This document shows, one piece after another, positions 17,946-27,030 of a DNA stretch of 64,000 nucleotides (position 1 is its first letter; every line of letters begins with the position of its first letter). The notes beneath the pieces were generated by a model that saw only the letters and a program-made list of their open reading frames with translations, was not told where the DNA came from and ran no database searches. The stretch spans positions 56,965-120,964 of the forward strand of contig CALULQ010000006.1 of the NCBI GenBank assembly GCA_944321525.1, in the 5' to 3' direction. The position numbers were made by a program, and so were the translations under genes. This DNA is from an uncultured Paraprevotella sp. (GTDB lineage Bacteria; Bacteroidota; Bacteroidia; Bacteroidales; Bacteroidaceae).

Positions 17946-19277
17946 ATGGAACAAGACACCACGAACGGAGCGAAAACGGAACTCATCTACGGACTCAACG
18001 ACAGGCCGCCACTGCGCGAAACCCTCTTCGCCGCATTGCAACACCTGCTGGCCATCTTCGTGGCCATCATCACCCCGCCACTCATCATTGCCGGGGCCTT
18101 GAAGCTGGACGTGGAGACCACCAGTTTCCTGGTGTCCATGGCCTTGTTCGCCTCCGGGGTTTCCACGTTCATACAATGCCGGCGCATCGGCTGCATCGGC
18201 ACGGGGTTGCTGTGCATCCAAGGCACGAGTTTCTCCTTCATCGGTCCCATCATCTCGGCCGGGATGAGCGGCGGATTGCCGGTGGTGTTCGGCGCGTGCA
18301 TGGCGGCCTCCACGGTGGAGATGCTGGTGAGCCGCGTGTTGAAATACACCCGGCGCATCATCACGCCGCTCGTCTCGGGCATCGTGGTGACGCTCATTGG
18401 CATGAGCCTGATCAAGGTGGGGATAACGGCTTGCGGAGGCGGAGAGGCAGCCAAGGCCGACGGGAGCTTAGGAAGCCTCAGGCACGTGGGGCTGGCCGCC
18501 TTGGTGCTGGTGCTCATCATCGCTTTCAACCGTAGCGCCAACCGCTACCTGCGCATGAGTTCCATCGTCATCGGGCTGGCCATCGGCTATGCCGTGGCAT
18601 GGTATATGGGCATTGTTGACTTCTCCTCGGTGCAAAGTTATGGAGGATTCAACATTCCTGTTCCTTTCAAATATGGCTTGTCTTTCGATTGGTCGGCCTT
18701 CGTCGCGCTGGGGCTGGTCTACCTGATTACGGCCATCGAGGCCTACGGCGACATCACGGCCAATTCGCTCATCTCGGGAGAACCCGTGGAGGGAAAGACT
18801 TTCGTGAAGCGCGCCTCGGGAGGCATTCTGGCCGACGGCTTCAACTCCATGCTGGCCGGAGCCTTCAGTTCGTTCCCCAACTCCATCTTCGCGCAAAACA
18901 ACGGCATGATCCAGCTGACGGGCGTGGCGAGCCGCTACGTGGGCTACTACATCGCGGGATTCCTCGTCCTGCTGGGGTTGTTCCCCGCCGTGGGACTGGT
19001 CTTCTCCCTCATGCCCGAACCCGTGCTCGGCGGTGCCACCCTGCTGATGTTCGGCACTGTGGCTTCGGCAGGCATACGCATCATCGCGTCGCAGGAAATC
19101 GACCGCAAGGCCACACTGGTCATGGCGCTCAGCTTCTCCCTGGGCCTCAGCGTGGAACTCGTGCCGGAGATTTTGTCGCAGTTGCCCGACACGCTGAGAA
19201 GCATCTTCGCTTCGGGCATCACCACGGGCGGCGTCACAGCCATATTGGCCAACGCCCTTATCCGCATCAAAGAATAA
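17946..19277 (+). CDS. NCS2 family xanthine/uracil permease
   Basis: 443 aa nucleobase:cation symporter with about 12-14 hydrophobic segments. The start at 17946 gives the family N-terminus YGLNDRPPLRETLFAALQHL. The NCS2 signature NNGMIQLTG is present in the substrate region, with Glu (AIEAYGD) in the helix 8 segment. It probably imports a purine base such as xanthine or a related nucleobase; specificity cannot be read from the sequence. The open frame runs 429 bases further upstream through the palindromic repeat, but that extension has repeat-derived composition and no family match. Confidence 0.9.
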   Translation: MEQDTTNGAKTELIYGLNDRPPLRETLFAALQHLLAIFVAIITPPLIIAGALKLDVETTSFLVSMALFASGVSTFIQCRRIGCIGTGLLCIQGTSFSFIGPIISAGMSGGLPVVFGACMAASTVEMLVSRVLKYTRRIITPLVSGIVVTLIGMSLIKVGITACGGGEAAKADGSLGSLRHVGLAALVLVLIIAFNRSANRYLRMSSIVIGLAIGYAVAWYMGIVDFSSVQSYGGFNIPVPFKYGLSFDWSAFVALGLVYLITAIEAYGDITANSLISGEPVEGKTFVKRASGGILADGFNSMLAGAFSSFPNSIFAQNNGMIQLTGVASRYVGYYIAGFLVLLGLFPAVGLVFSLMPEPVLGGATLLMFGTVASAGIRIIASQEIDRKATLVMALSFSLGLSVELVPEILSQLPDTLRSIFASGITTGGVTAILANALIRIKE

Positions 19278-19302
19278 AGGAAAGAAAAAGAAAGAATCCG
19301 GC

Positions 19303-19647
19303 GTGGGAAAAAACAAGAATGACCGCACAAGCGAGGAGTTCCGGACCGTGGAAACCATGGTACGCCTCTATTGCCGCCATAAAGAAGGGAACGAAAATTT
19401 GTGCCCCTCGTGCCGGGCGTTGCTGGAATATGCGCACCGACGGCTGGCGCACTGCCCCTTCGGGCAAGCCAAGCCTTCGTGCCGCCTTTGTCCCGTGCAT
19501 TGCTATCGTCCCGACATGCAGGCACGCATACGAACCGTGATGCGCTATGCCGGGCCACGCATGCTGTGGCACCATCCCCTCGTGGCCTTGCGCCACTTGT
19601 GGCGCGAGCTTCACTCACGCCCCAGCGGCCGCGCGGGCAATTCCTGA
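19303..19647 (+). CDS. YgbA-like nitrosative-stress protein
   Basis: 114 aa, matching the 'nitrous oxide-stimulated promoter' family (YgbA). Family features: ETMVRLYCRHKEG, LCPSCRALLEYAHRRLAHCPFG, CRLCPVHCY, and MRYAGPRMLWHHP. Seven or more conserved Cys, several in CxxC pairs, suggest metal or iron-sulfur binding. In enterics YgbA helps growth resume after nitric oxide stress. It begins 25 bases after the permease and its last 37 bases overlap the 3' end of the convergent DUF6057 gene. Confidence 0.88.
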   Translation: MGKNKNDRTSEEFRTVETMVRLYCRHKEGNENLCPSCRALLEYAHRRLAHCPFGQAKPSCRLCPVHCYRPDMQARIRTVMRYAGPRMLWHHPLVALRHLWRELHSRPSGRAGNS

Positions 19648-20783
19648 TAATAATAATACCACCAATACGTGTTGCCGTACATGCGGCGGCATTGGTTGGA
19701 GCGCTCCACCGGGTCGGCATACTGCGCCCTGAAATGATGGAAGTCGTCGAGATTGGCTTCCACGGCATTGTCCTTGAAAACGACTGCCGGACGGGTATGC
19801 AACCGGGAATACAAGACGAGCGCTTCCTTGTAATAGAGCGGCAACGCGGCGTCCAGCCCGTAATAACGCGGCAGCGCGGCGACGAAAGCATCCAGGTTTT
19901 TGTCCAGCAAATAGGCGCACAGCAGGTAATCGCGTGCGGCAGGCTCGGCAGACGGACGCTGCGACAGGAGTTCGAAAAAGCGCGTGGCCGACTTCACATT
20001 TCCACCCGGCCTCCCGCCCACATGCTTATACAAAAGTTGCAGCCAGCCGTGCACGTAGATGGTGTCGGCCGAATCAGGCATCAGCCCCTCGCTTCCATAA
20101 TATTGCGGATAGTCGAACAGCCGCTCTCCCAATGCTCCTTCGCGGCTCAGGGCGAACGCACGCAGGGCTGTCAGGCTCCTGTCGGCCTGCAACGACTCTT
20201 CGCCCACATGCAGTGCCATCGAATCATTCTCCTCCATGACGTAGCGCTCCACCTTCAGCCGGTAGTGGTACACGTCGTCCGTGTTGGCCACCCCGCCCAC
20301 CACGCAAAACTGCACGGCCAGGCACAAGAAATTGACCCACAAGAACGGGAAAAGGCTCTGCACCCCGTTTTTACGGTCGGGATAGTGCAACGCTATCCAC
20401 GAAACCAGCACATAGACGAGGATGGAGACAATGACCCACACCCAATTGGCCGACAACTGCACCTCCCACCCCTCGCGCGGGACAATGGATGTGAGCAAGC
20501 CCAGCACCAGACAGGAAGGGAAATAGTAGAGCGCATGGAAGCGCAGCGGATAGGCTATCGTGCGGCGATAGACATTTTGCAACAGCCACAACAGCCATGT
20601 GATGATCACCGCCCCCCACAAGGGAGAATACACCGTCTGTCCTTTCGACAAAAGGTGCTGCGCCGTGGCCAGCAAATCCGCCTGCATCACGTAGAGATAG
20701 AGCAGGGAAAACAGGGTAAAAAGAGAACCGCACACCCAACCCAGTATGCGTGCGGTTCTTTTCTTATTGCTTGATTCGTGCAT
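19611..20783 (-). CDS. DUF6057-type polytopic membrane protein
   Basis: 390 aa. At least four N-terminal hydrophobic helices (for example ILGWVCGSLFTLFSLLYLYV and WVWVIVSILVYVLVSWIAL) occupy residues 12-190, followed by a soluble helical domain of about 200 residues resembling solenoid repeats. It looks like the Bacteroidales DUF6057 family, of unknown function. It is the last gene behind yhcH-glgB with a 19-base gap to glgB. Confidence 0.7.
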   Translation of the reverse strand: MHESSNKKRTARILGWVCGSLFTLFSLLYLYVMQADLLATAQHLLSKGQTVYSPLWGAVIITWLLWLLQNVYRRTIAYPLRFHALYYFPSCLVLGLLTSIVPREGWEVQLSANWVWVIVSILVYVLVSWIALHYPDRKNGVQSLFPFLWVNFLCLAVQFCVVGGVANTDDVYHYRLKVERYVMEENDSMALHVGEESLQADRSLTALRAFALSREGALGERLFDYPQYYGSEGLMPDSADTIYVHGWLQLLYKHVGGRPGGNVKSATRFFELLSQRPSAEPAARDYLLCAYLLDKNLDAFVAALPRYYGLDAALPLYYKEALVLYSRLHTRPAVVFKDNAVEANLDDFHHFRAQYADPVERSNQCRRMYGNTYWWYYYYQELPARPLGRE

Positions 20784-20802
20784 TCTTCAAATACAAATCC
20801 GT

Positions 20803-22866
20803 TTACTTTTCTTCATCTTTCACCTCTTCCTTCACCTTGCGCAGCACAAAAGCCGAACGTGCGGGCAGGTAAAGTTTGAGCCATCCTTTCCCGTCTCTGG
20901 CGAGCAGAGGGTCGAAATTGGTGAAGTGGCGCATGCTGTCGTCATTCAGTCCGTTGCCACCGAAATCCGGGGAATCGGTATCCAAAACCACGTCGTAGGC
21001 GCCTTGCGGAACCATGAAACCATAGTCGGTGAACGAACGGGCATAATTGAAATTAAAGACAAACACCAAATCGTTGCGGCTGTAGGCCAGCACTTGGTCG
21101 CCATCGTTGTGCCAGATTTCCGTGACGGGCGATTTCTGGATGTTCTTCTCCTTGCCGATGATGTGTATCATGGCTTTGTCGAAGTCGCCCAAGTAATGGT
21201 AGCACAAATCCTTGTTGTCCACCAGGTTCCACTGCCGCCGTGCATACTTGTAGCTCCAGCCGTTGCCTTCGCGGGGGAAGTCGATCCATTCGGGATGCCC
21301 GAACTCGTTGCCCATGAAGTTCAAATAGCCTCCGTTGATGGTAGATGCCGTGAGCAGGCGAATCATCTTGTGCAGGGCGATGCCGCGCTCCACGGCGTAG
21401 TTCTCGTCGCCTTTCTTGAAATGCCAGTACATATCGGCATCTATCAGACGGAAGATAATGGTCTTGTCGCCGACCAGAGCCTGGTCGTGGCTTTCGCAAT
21501 AAGAAATGGTCTTCTCATCTGCGCGACGGTTGGTCACCTCCCAGAACATGCTGCTCGGTTTCCAGTCCTCATCTTTCTTTTCCTTAATGGTCTTGATCCA
21601 ATAGTCCGGGATATTCATGGCCATGCGGTAATCGAAACCGTATCCACCGTCCTTGAACGGGGCGGCCAGCCCTGGCATGCCGCTGACTTCCTCGGCGATG
21701 GTGACCGCCTTGGGGTGAACCTCGTGAATCAGGAGGTTGGCCAGCGTCAGATAGCATATCGCATTGTCGTCCTCATGCCCGTTGAAATAATCGCCGTAGT
21801 TGCAGAACGCTTCGCCCAACCCGTGGCTATAATAAAGCATGGAGGTGACGCCGTCGAAACGGAAACCGTCGAAATGGTATTCGTCGAGCCAGAACTTGCA
21901 GTTGGACAGCAGGAAGTGGAGCACCTCATTCTTGCCGTAGTCAAAACACAGGCTGTCCCAGGCCGGATGCTCGCGACGGTCGCCTTGATAGAAATACTGG
22001 CAGGGGTCGCCGGCAAAGTTGCCTAAGCCCTCCACTTCGTTCTTCACGGCATGCGAATGCACGATGTCCATGATGACAGCCAGTCCCAACTTATGCGCCT
22101 CGTCGATGAGCTGCTTCAACTCCTCCGGCGTGCCGAAACGGCTGGACGCGGCGAAGAAGCTCGACACATGATAGCCGAAACTGCCATAATAGGGATGCTC
22201 CTGTATGGCCATAATCTGGATGCAGTTATAACCGTCGGCGGCAATGCGCGGCAGCACATTCTCACGGAACTCGTTGTACGTGCCTACCTTTTCGGCATCC
22301 TGTGCCATGCCGATGTGGCATTCATATATCAGCAGGGGCGCGGTGTTCGGACGGAAAGTCTTCTTCTTCCACACGTAAGGTTGCTCCGGTGCCCAAACCT
22401 GCGCGCTGAAAATCTTCGTCTGGTCGTCCTGCACCACCCGGCGGCACCACGCGGGAATGCGTTCGCCGCATCCTCCGTCCCAATGCACCTTCAGTTTATA
22501 CAGGTCGCCATGCTTGAGCGCACTGGCGCGGAGCTTGATTTCCCAGTTTCCCGTGCCCTTGATACGCTTCAACTGATACTTGGGAGACTCTTCCCAGTTG
22601 TTGAAATCGCCTATCAAGTAAATCTCCGTTGCGTTGGGCGCCCATTCGCGGAACACCCAGCCCGTGGACGTGCGGTGCAATCCGAAATACAAATATCCAG
22701 TGGCGAAGTCCGACAAAGTGGATTTTCCGCCCTGCGTCAGCTCGCTGATTTTGTCCAAGGCGTGCTGATGCCGTCCGGCGATGGCCGGTTCGAAGTCTTT
22801 CAGCCACGGGTCGTTTTTCACGATGCCTAAGGTATTAGGCGCTTTTTTCGCTGTTGATTTTACCAT
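20803..22866 (-). CDS. glgB: 1,4-alpha-glucan branching enzyme
   Basis: 687 aa. An N-terminal CBM48 module (residues about 65-165: TGWVFREWAPNATEIYLIGDFNNW) precedes a GH13 barrel with region I DIVHSH, region II GFRFDGVTS (nucleophile Asp), region III AEEVSG (acid Glu) and region IV ESHDQ. The C-terminal all-beta domain ends the protein. It creates alpha-1,6 branches in glycogen. Co-transcribed with an upstream YhcH-like gene. Confidence 0.93.
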   Translation of the reverse strand: MVKSTAKKAPNTLGIVKNDPWLKDFEPAIAGRHQHALDKISELTQGGKSTLSDFATGYLYFGLHRTSTGWVFREWAPNATEIYLIGDFNNWEESPKYQLKRIKGTGNWEIKLRASALKHGDLYKLKVHWDGGCGERIPAWCRRVVQDDQTKIFSAQVWAPEQPYVWKKKTFRPNTAPLLIYECHIGMAQDAEKVGTYNEFRENVLPRIAADGYNCIQIMAIQEHPYYGSFGYHVSSFFAASSRFGTPEELKQLIDEAHKLGLAVIMDIVHSHAVKNEVEGLGNFAGDPCQYFYQGDRREHPAWDSLCFDYGKNEVLHFLLSNCKFWLDEYHFDGFRFDGVTSMLYYSHGLGEAFCNYGDYFNGHEDDNAICYLTLANLLIHEVHPKAVTIAEEVSGMPGLAAPFKDGGYGFDYRMAMNIPDYWIKTIKEKKDEDWKPSSMFWEVTNRRADEKTISYCESHDQALVGDKTIIFRLIDADMYWHFKKGDENYAVERGIALHKMIRLLTASTINGGYLNFMGNEFGHPEWIDFPREGNGWSYKYARRQWNLVDNKDLCYHYLGDFDKAMIHIIGKEKNIQKSPVTEIWHNDGDQVLAYSRNDLVFVFNFNYARSFTDYGFMVPQGAYDVVLDTDSPDFGGNGLNDDSMRHFTNFDPLLARDGKGWLKLYLPARSAFVLRKVKEEVKDEEK

Positions 22867-22879
22867 AATATCTACAGAA

Positions 22880-23356
22880 TTAAGGTTGATGAATTATATT
22901 TTGATTTATTTCGTCCAGCACAGGAAGCTTGAACACGATTTTCCGTCCCTCGCCTTTGAACACTCCGGGCGCATGGGCGTCCTGCGGGAAGAATATGGCA
23001 AACGTGCCCATGCGCACCTTCAGGAACTCATCGGGACGCCCGTCGTGGAAGGCGATGTCCCGCGCTTCGTCGTATTCCGCGGAGGGCAGCGAGCCAATGG
23101 GCGCATAGCCTATCGCTTCGTCCATCGACAATGGCACCTGTATGTCTATCATCTTTCTGTGGGTCTCCAGCACGGCTTCGGCTTCCGTCTTTCCGGCAAG
23201 CGTCTGCACGTTGGCATACCCTCCCGTCCCTTCCAACTCCAGACGGCCGTCCGGCAGAGAGGACAATTGATGGCGTTCAATAAAATCGGCCACCACCTCG
23301 AACGCGGGATGGAGCCCGGCGTAATCCCTCAAGTGAATCAAATCGTCAATAACCAT
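22880..23356 (-). CDS. YhcH/YjgK/YiaL family protein
   Basis: 158 aa DUF386-family cupin-like protein. Conserved features are LEGTGGYANVQTLAGKTEAEA and THRKMIDIQVPL, then FAIFFPQDAHAPGV with His residues likely to bind metal. Relatives include EbgC and YiaL, which act on anomers or keto-sugars; the substrate here is unknown. First gene of the yhcH-glgB-DUF6057 transcript. Confidence 0.88.
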   Translation of the reverse strand: MVIDDLIHLRDYAGLHPAFEVVADFIERHQLSSLPDGRLELEGTGGYANVQTLAGKTEAEAVLETHRKMIDIQVPLSMDEAIGYAPIGSLPSAEYDEARDIAFHDGRPDEFLKVRMGTFAIFFPQDAHAPGVFKGEGRKIVFKLPVLDEINQNIIHQP

Positions 23357-23386
23357 AAGCTACCCTTTTACGTGTCACATCAAATG

Positions 23387-23394
23387 CAAAGATA
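23387..23394 (-). promoter_or_regulatory. -7 box of yhcH-glgB operon
   Basis: Minus-strand TATCTTTG, 31 bases upstream of the yhcH-like start. Confidence 0.6.
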
Positions 23395-23413
23395 TAGAAT
23401 TATCAAAACATCT

Positions 23414-24220
23414 TCACTTCTTTACCAATAATTTTTCATGAAGGCGCAACTTCTGCAGGAGAGCGTCGTGCACTTTGCCGTTGGACGCAAACACCTCCAC
23501 GGCGTCGAAGCAATCCGGGTTGCCGCAGAAGTCGGTCATCATGCCTCCGGCCTGCTTCAGGATGACGGACGCGGCGGCAATGTCCCACGGACCGATGAAG
23601 GCCTCGATGCGGGCTTCGAACCGCCCTGCCGCGATGTAGCACGTTTCGGCTGCCGCAGCCCCCATCAGGCGCAAGCCGCCCACATGACCGTACAAGTCGT
23701 CCACCAGTCTCACGGCAAAGGCCCGATAGCGTTCGGCGTCGTAGGGGAACCCCAGTTCGATGAAAGACTGGTCCAGCACGCCTTGGTCGCTGACGTGTAT
23801 TTCCCTTCCGTTCAGGTAGGCCTTGCTGTTTTTGTTGGCCCAGAAGAGTTCGTCCCTGCCGCATTCATAGACCACGCCGAGAAGCACTTCATGGCGGTCG
23901 CGCAAGGCGATGCTCACGCAGTAGGGCGCATGCCCGTGGATGTAGTTGCTCGTGCCGTCGAGCGGGTCCACCACCCAGCAATATTCCTGTTCATCGAGCG
24001 AGCCCGTGCCCTCCTCGGCAATGAAACCGGCCTGGGGCAAGAGTTGCCGCAAGCGTTCCACGATAAGTTTCTCGGAAGCCTTGTCCACGTACGACACGTA
24101 ATCGTGGGCCGCCTTCTGTTCCACCCGCGAGCGGTCGAACGAAAGGCTCTCCTTCTTCAGGAACGCCCCGGCTTCGCGGGCCACTTTCTTGACTTTTTCT
24201 GTCAGCAAATCCAAGTCCAT
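23414..24220 (-). CDS. Inositol monophosphatase family protein
   Basis: 268 aa from the ATG at 24220; the frame is open for a further 321 bases upstream, but only as an antisense-like reading of the MORN gene. IMPase metal-binding motifs are present: AEEGTGS (Glu), DPLDGTSNYIHG (Asp-Asp) and WDIAAASVILKQAGG (Asp). Likely substrates are inositol phosphate, 3'-phosphoadenosine 5'-phosphate (CysQ type) or fructose 1,6-bisphosphate. It follows the MORN gene by 2 bases. Confidence 0.9.
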   Translation of the reverse strand: MDLDLLTEKVKKVAREAGAFLKKESLSFDRSRVEQKAAHDYVSYVDKASEKLIVERLRQLLPQAGFIAEEGTGSLDEQEYCWVVDPLDGTSNYIHGHAPYCVSIALRDRHEVLLGVVYECGRDELFWANKNSKAYLNGREIHVSDQGVLDQSFIELGFPYDAERYRAFAVRLVDDLYGHVGGLRLMGAAAAETCYIAAGRFEARIEAFIGPWDIAAASVILKQAGGMMTDFCGNPDCFDAVEVFASNGKVHDALLQKLRLHEKLLVKK

Positions 24221-24222
24221 TG

Positions 24223-25350
24223 TCACAAATCCTCCTTGTTTGTCATCACGCCGTGGCTGTAAGTGCCTTTCTGGACGATGTTCCCATTCTTGTCCTTCAT
24301 CACGAACTCGCCGTCCCGTTCGTTGTCTTTGAAGCCGCCTTCGTAGCGCATGCCGTCGGCATCCTCCATGATGCCGAAGCCATTCTTCTCCCCGTTCTTG
24401 AACGTGCCTTTGAATTTCGTCCCGTCGGCCAGGCGCAGGATGCCTTCGCCGTCCATGTATCCGTCTTTCCATCCGCCTTCGTAGACGTCGCCGTTGCTCC
24501 AGACGTATTTGCCCTCGCCCTCGCGCTTGTTGTTTTTCCACGTGCCGACGTAGGATGCGCCGTTGTGCCAGGTGAAAGTGCCTTGCCCGTTCTGGTAACC
24601 GTTCCTGAACTGGCCCACGTATTTATTTCCGTTGGCGAAGGTAAAGATGCCCTCTCCCGTCCGCTCGCCTTGCACGTAATCGCCTTCGTATTGGTCGCCA
24701 TTGTGGAACTTGTAGACGCCCTTGCCGTGCTGCACGTCGTCCACCCACTCGCCGGTGTAGCTGTCGCCGTCGGCATAGTTGAACGTCCCTTTGCCGTTGC
24801 GCTGGTTGTCTTTCCACATGCCGTCGTACCACGACCCGTCGTTCCAGTCGAAGATGCCGCGCCCATTTTTCTGGTCATTGCTCCAATCTCCCTTGTACGA
24901 TGCGCCATTGGCATACTTATATTCGCCATAGCCTTCACGCTTGTCGGCCTTCCAGCTTCCTTCATAGACGTCACCGTTGTAATAATACATCGTGCCTTCT
25001 CCCTGCTGGAAGTCGCGATACCAAAGGCCATCGTATTTGTTGTTGTTCATGAAGTAATACACGCCATGGCCATGTTGCTGGTCTTGGAACCACTCCCCTT
25101 CGTAGCGTTCCCCGTCGGGGAACTTATACACGCCGTAGCCTTGGCGCTTTCCCTTGACGTATTCCCCCTCGTAGGTGTCGCCGTTCTGGAAATAAGTGAC
25201 GCCTTTCCCGTAGGGTTTTCCCTTGAAAAGCTCGCCTTGGTATTCCGCCCCGTCCTTGAACGTGTAATTGCCTATCTTGATTTCCTGGGCGCAAAGCTGC
25301 ACGGCGGGCCACAGCAGGGCCAACCCCAAGAGTTTAAGTCTCCATTTCAT
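24223..25350 (-). CDS. MORN-repeat protein with signal peptide
   Basis: About 375 aa. The ATG at 25350 gives MKWRLKLLGLALLWPAVQLCAQ, a signal peptide; an in-frame ATG at 25371 adds seven residues and is also possible. Almost the whole mature protein is MORN repeats of about 23 residues (pattern YEGxWxxGxxxGxGxxxxxxG), roughly 14 of them, forming an extended beta hairpin stack. No other domain is seen. MORN arrays often act as scaffolds or membrane-contact surfaces. It is sandwiched between kdsB and the IMPase with almost no gaps. Confidence 0.9.
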   Translation of the reverse strand: MKWRLKLLGLALLWPAVQLCAQEIKIGNYTFKDGAEYQGELFKGKPYGKGVTYFQNGDTYEGEYVKGKRQGYGVYKFPDGERYEGEWFQDQQHGHGVYYFMNNNKYDGLWYRDFQQGEGTMYYYNGDVYEGSWKADKREGYGEYKYANGASYKGDWSNDQKNGRGIFDWNDGSWYDGMWKDNQRNGKGTFNYADGDSYTGEWVDDVQHGKGVYKFHNGDQYEGDYVQGERTGEGIFTFANGNKYVGQFRNGYQNGQGTFTWHNGASYVGTWKNNKREGEGKYVWSNGDVYEGGWKDGYMDGEGILRLADGTKFKGTFKNGEKNGFGIMEDADGMRYEGGFKDNERDGEFVMKDKNGNIVQKGTYSHGVMTNKEDL

Positions 25351-25371
25351 TGTTCCGGTGTCTGTTGTCAT

Positions 25372-26142
25372 TTAAATGTGTTTGTTCGCATTCGTATGCT
25401 TCCGCAGGAAGGCTTCGGCGGCTTCCAGGTCGGCCGGGGTGTCGACGCCGATGGTTTCCACCTGGCTGACGCCCACCTTGATGTTGTAGCCGTTCTCCAG
25501 CCAGCGGAGCTGTTCCAACGATTCGGCCAGCTCGAGCGGCGACTGGGGCAAGGCCGTGATTTCAGCCAGCACCTCCGCCTTGTAGGCATACAGCCCTATG
25601 TGTTTATAATAGGTATGCCCCGAGAGCCACTCCGCCCTCTCCTTGTTCCGCTGGAAGGGGATGATGGAACGGCTAAAGTAGAGCGCCCTCATGTCGCGCC
25701 CCACCACGACCTTGGGCGAATTCACGTTCTCAAGGGCGTCCCAACCGTCGGCCGGGGTGAAAGGCTTCACCAAGGTGGCTATTTGCGTCTGCCCGTCGTC
25801 GAAGCAGGCCTTCAGCGCATCCAGCTGGCTGGGTTGGATGAAAGGCTCGTCACCCTGTATGTTGATGACCACGTCGTAAGGCTTCCCCTGCAGGACGTAT
25901 GCCTCACGGCAACGGTCCGTGCCGCTCTTGTGGTGCACGCTGGTCATGACGGCTTTCCCGCCAAAGCCCTCCACGGCTTGGAAGATGCGCTCGTCGTCGG
26001 TGGCCACGATGGCGTCGTCCAAGGCCTTTACGACCTGTTCGTAGACCCGCTGTATCACCGGCTTCCCGCCCAGCAAGGCCAATGGCTTGCCGGGAAAGCG
26101 CGTGGAAGCATATCGTGCTGGAATGATTCCAATAAAATTCAT
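25372..26142 (-). CDS. kdsB: 3-deoxy-manno-octulosonate cytidylyltransferase
   Basis: 256 aa. KdsB activates KDO with CTP to CMP-KDO for lipopolysaccharide inner core. The nucleotide-binding N-terminus IIPARYASTRFPGKPLA, INIQGDEPFIQP and the downstream IGLYAYKAEVL are characteristic. It heads the kdsB-MORN-IMPase transcript and is divergent from folK. Confidence 0.95.
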   Translation of the reverse strand: MNFIGIIPARYASTRFPGKPLALLGGKPVIQRVYEQVVKALDDAIVATDDERIFQAVEGFGGKAVMTSVHHKSGTDRCREAYVLQGKPYDVVINIQGDEPFIQPSQLDALKACFDDGQTQIATLVKPFTPADGWDALENVNSPKVVVGRDMRALYFSRSIIPFQRNKERAEWLSGHTYYKHIGLYAYKAEVLAEITALPQSPLELAESLEQLRWLENGYNIKVGVSQVETIGVDTPADLEAAEAFLRKHTNANKHI

Positions 26143-26171
26143 GTTCGTATGACATTAAAAAATCTACTTTA

Positions 26172-26179
26172 CAAAAGTA
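26172..26179 (-). promoter_or_regulatory. -7 box of kdsB operon
   Basis: Minus-strand TACTTTTG, 30 bases upstream of the kdsB start, back to back with the folK promoter box. Confidence 0.65.
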
Positions 26180-26212
26180 CAAAAAGATTTTGTATGACCG
26201 CCCAAAACGCCC

Positions 26213-26220
26213 TATTTTTG
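26213..26220 (+). promoter_or_regulatory. -7 box of folK
   Basis: TATTTTTG matches TAnnTTTG and lies 15 bases before the folK ATG, implying a leader of about a dozen bases. Confidence 0.6.
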
Positions 26221-26235
26221 TGGGCAAAAAAAGGA

Positions 26236-26610
26236 ATGATTAAGACTTGTGTCATAGGCTTGGGGAGCAACGACCCCGGCCCCGCCCGCATTTTGTCGGC
26301 GCAATCCGCGCTGCGCGCCGCATTCCCCGGCGTCAGGTTCAGCACCCTCCGGCAAACCCGTCCCGTCGGGTTCCCGTCGCCCCGATGGTTCCACAACCAG
26401 GTGGCCCTCTGCACCACCGCGCTGACCCGGGACGAAATGACCGCGTTCCTCAAGCAAATGGAAACCGCCCACGGACGACGGCCGGAAGACAAGGCGCGGG
26501 GCATCGTGAGACTGGACCTTGACTTGCTTTGCTACGACGGGGAAGTGCTGAAACCGGAAGACTGGGCACGGGACTACGTGAAAGAGGGAGTGGCGGAACT
26601 GGGTATTTGA
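26236..26610 (+). CDS. folK: Compact HPPK (folate pathway pyrophosphokinase)
   Basis: 124 aa from the ATG at 26236. HPPK transfers pyrophosphate from ATP to 6-hydroxymethyl-7,8-dihydropterin. The N-terminal VIGLGSN, the FHNQVALCTT segment and the signature GRRPEDKARGIVRLDLDLL with two Asp metal ligands are present. It is shorter than the usual 150-160 aa: the segment after the DLDLL motif lacks the canonical H-R-x-x-x-R-x-F-V-L-x-P-L region. The frame is open far upstream, antisense to kdsB, but the promoter box fixes this start. Confidence 0.82.
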   Translation: MIKTCVIGLGSNDPGPARILSAQSALRAAFPGVRFSTLRQTRPVGFPSPRWFHNQVALCTTALTRDEMTAFLKQMETAHGRRPEDKARGIVRLDLDLLCYDGEVLKPEDWARDYVKEGVAELGI

Positions 26611-26769
26611 ACCCTTGCAGGCAAAAGCCGGAGGCGCGACACGCAAAAAATCGGAAAATCCGGACCGACCTCCCGGGGAAGACTGACAATGCTCCTCTCT
26701 GCGACGAAACATCGCCCCCGCATCCGGTCATTCCCCTGCGGAAAACGCACGGACGCCCTGCGGAGCGCC

Positions 26770-26842
26770 GAATCGTGCTTTGCGGAGAGTACGCGAGTAC
26801 TTGCCGCAGAGTACTCGAGTACTTCCCGCAAAGTACGCAGGC
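26770..26842. repeat. Interspersed palindromic repeat, locus 2
   Basis: Two tandem copies of a 22-base unit (GAGAGTACGCGAGTACTTGC, then CAGAGTACTCGAGTACTTCC) flanked by outward arms (CGAATCGTGCTTTGCGG on the left; CCCGCAAAGTACGCAGG on the right) that are themselves roughly inverted. It occupies the gap between folK and the PIN-domain pair. GCGACGAA lies at 26701, as upstream of the other copies. Nothing else is recognisable in this 420-base gap apart from the promoter of the next gene. Confidence 0.8.
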
Positions 26843-26962
26843 GGCTTCCGCAAGGCGCGGCAAGGCATCGGGCAAAGCGGACACCGCCCATCCGGAAAGA
26901 AACGACGGAAGCGGACACCCGTCATCCGGCACAGGCCTGCGCACCAAAATTTGTGAAAATCC

Positions 26963-26992
26963 TTGCACATTCCATGCAAATGCCTAACTTTG
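26963..26992 (+). promoter_or_regulatory. Promoter of the PIN toxin-antitoxin pair
   Basis: TTG at 26963-26965, a 19-base spacer and TAACTTTG at 26985-26992: a close match to the Bacteroidetes -33/-7 pattern. The antitoxin ATG is 39 bases downstream. Confidence 0.7.
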
Positions 26993-27030
26993 CGCTATCA
27001 ACCATAATCACAAGAGGCAAAGGAAAGAAT

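Noticed and set aside
24220..26235. Long plus-strand frame running into folK
   Set aside because: It is antisense to the MORN and kdsB genes; its hydrophobic runs mirror the MORN repeats. The folK promoter box and start at 26236 explain the real gene.
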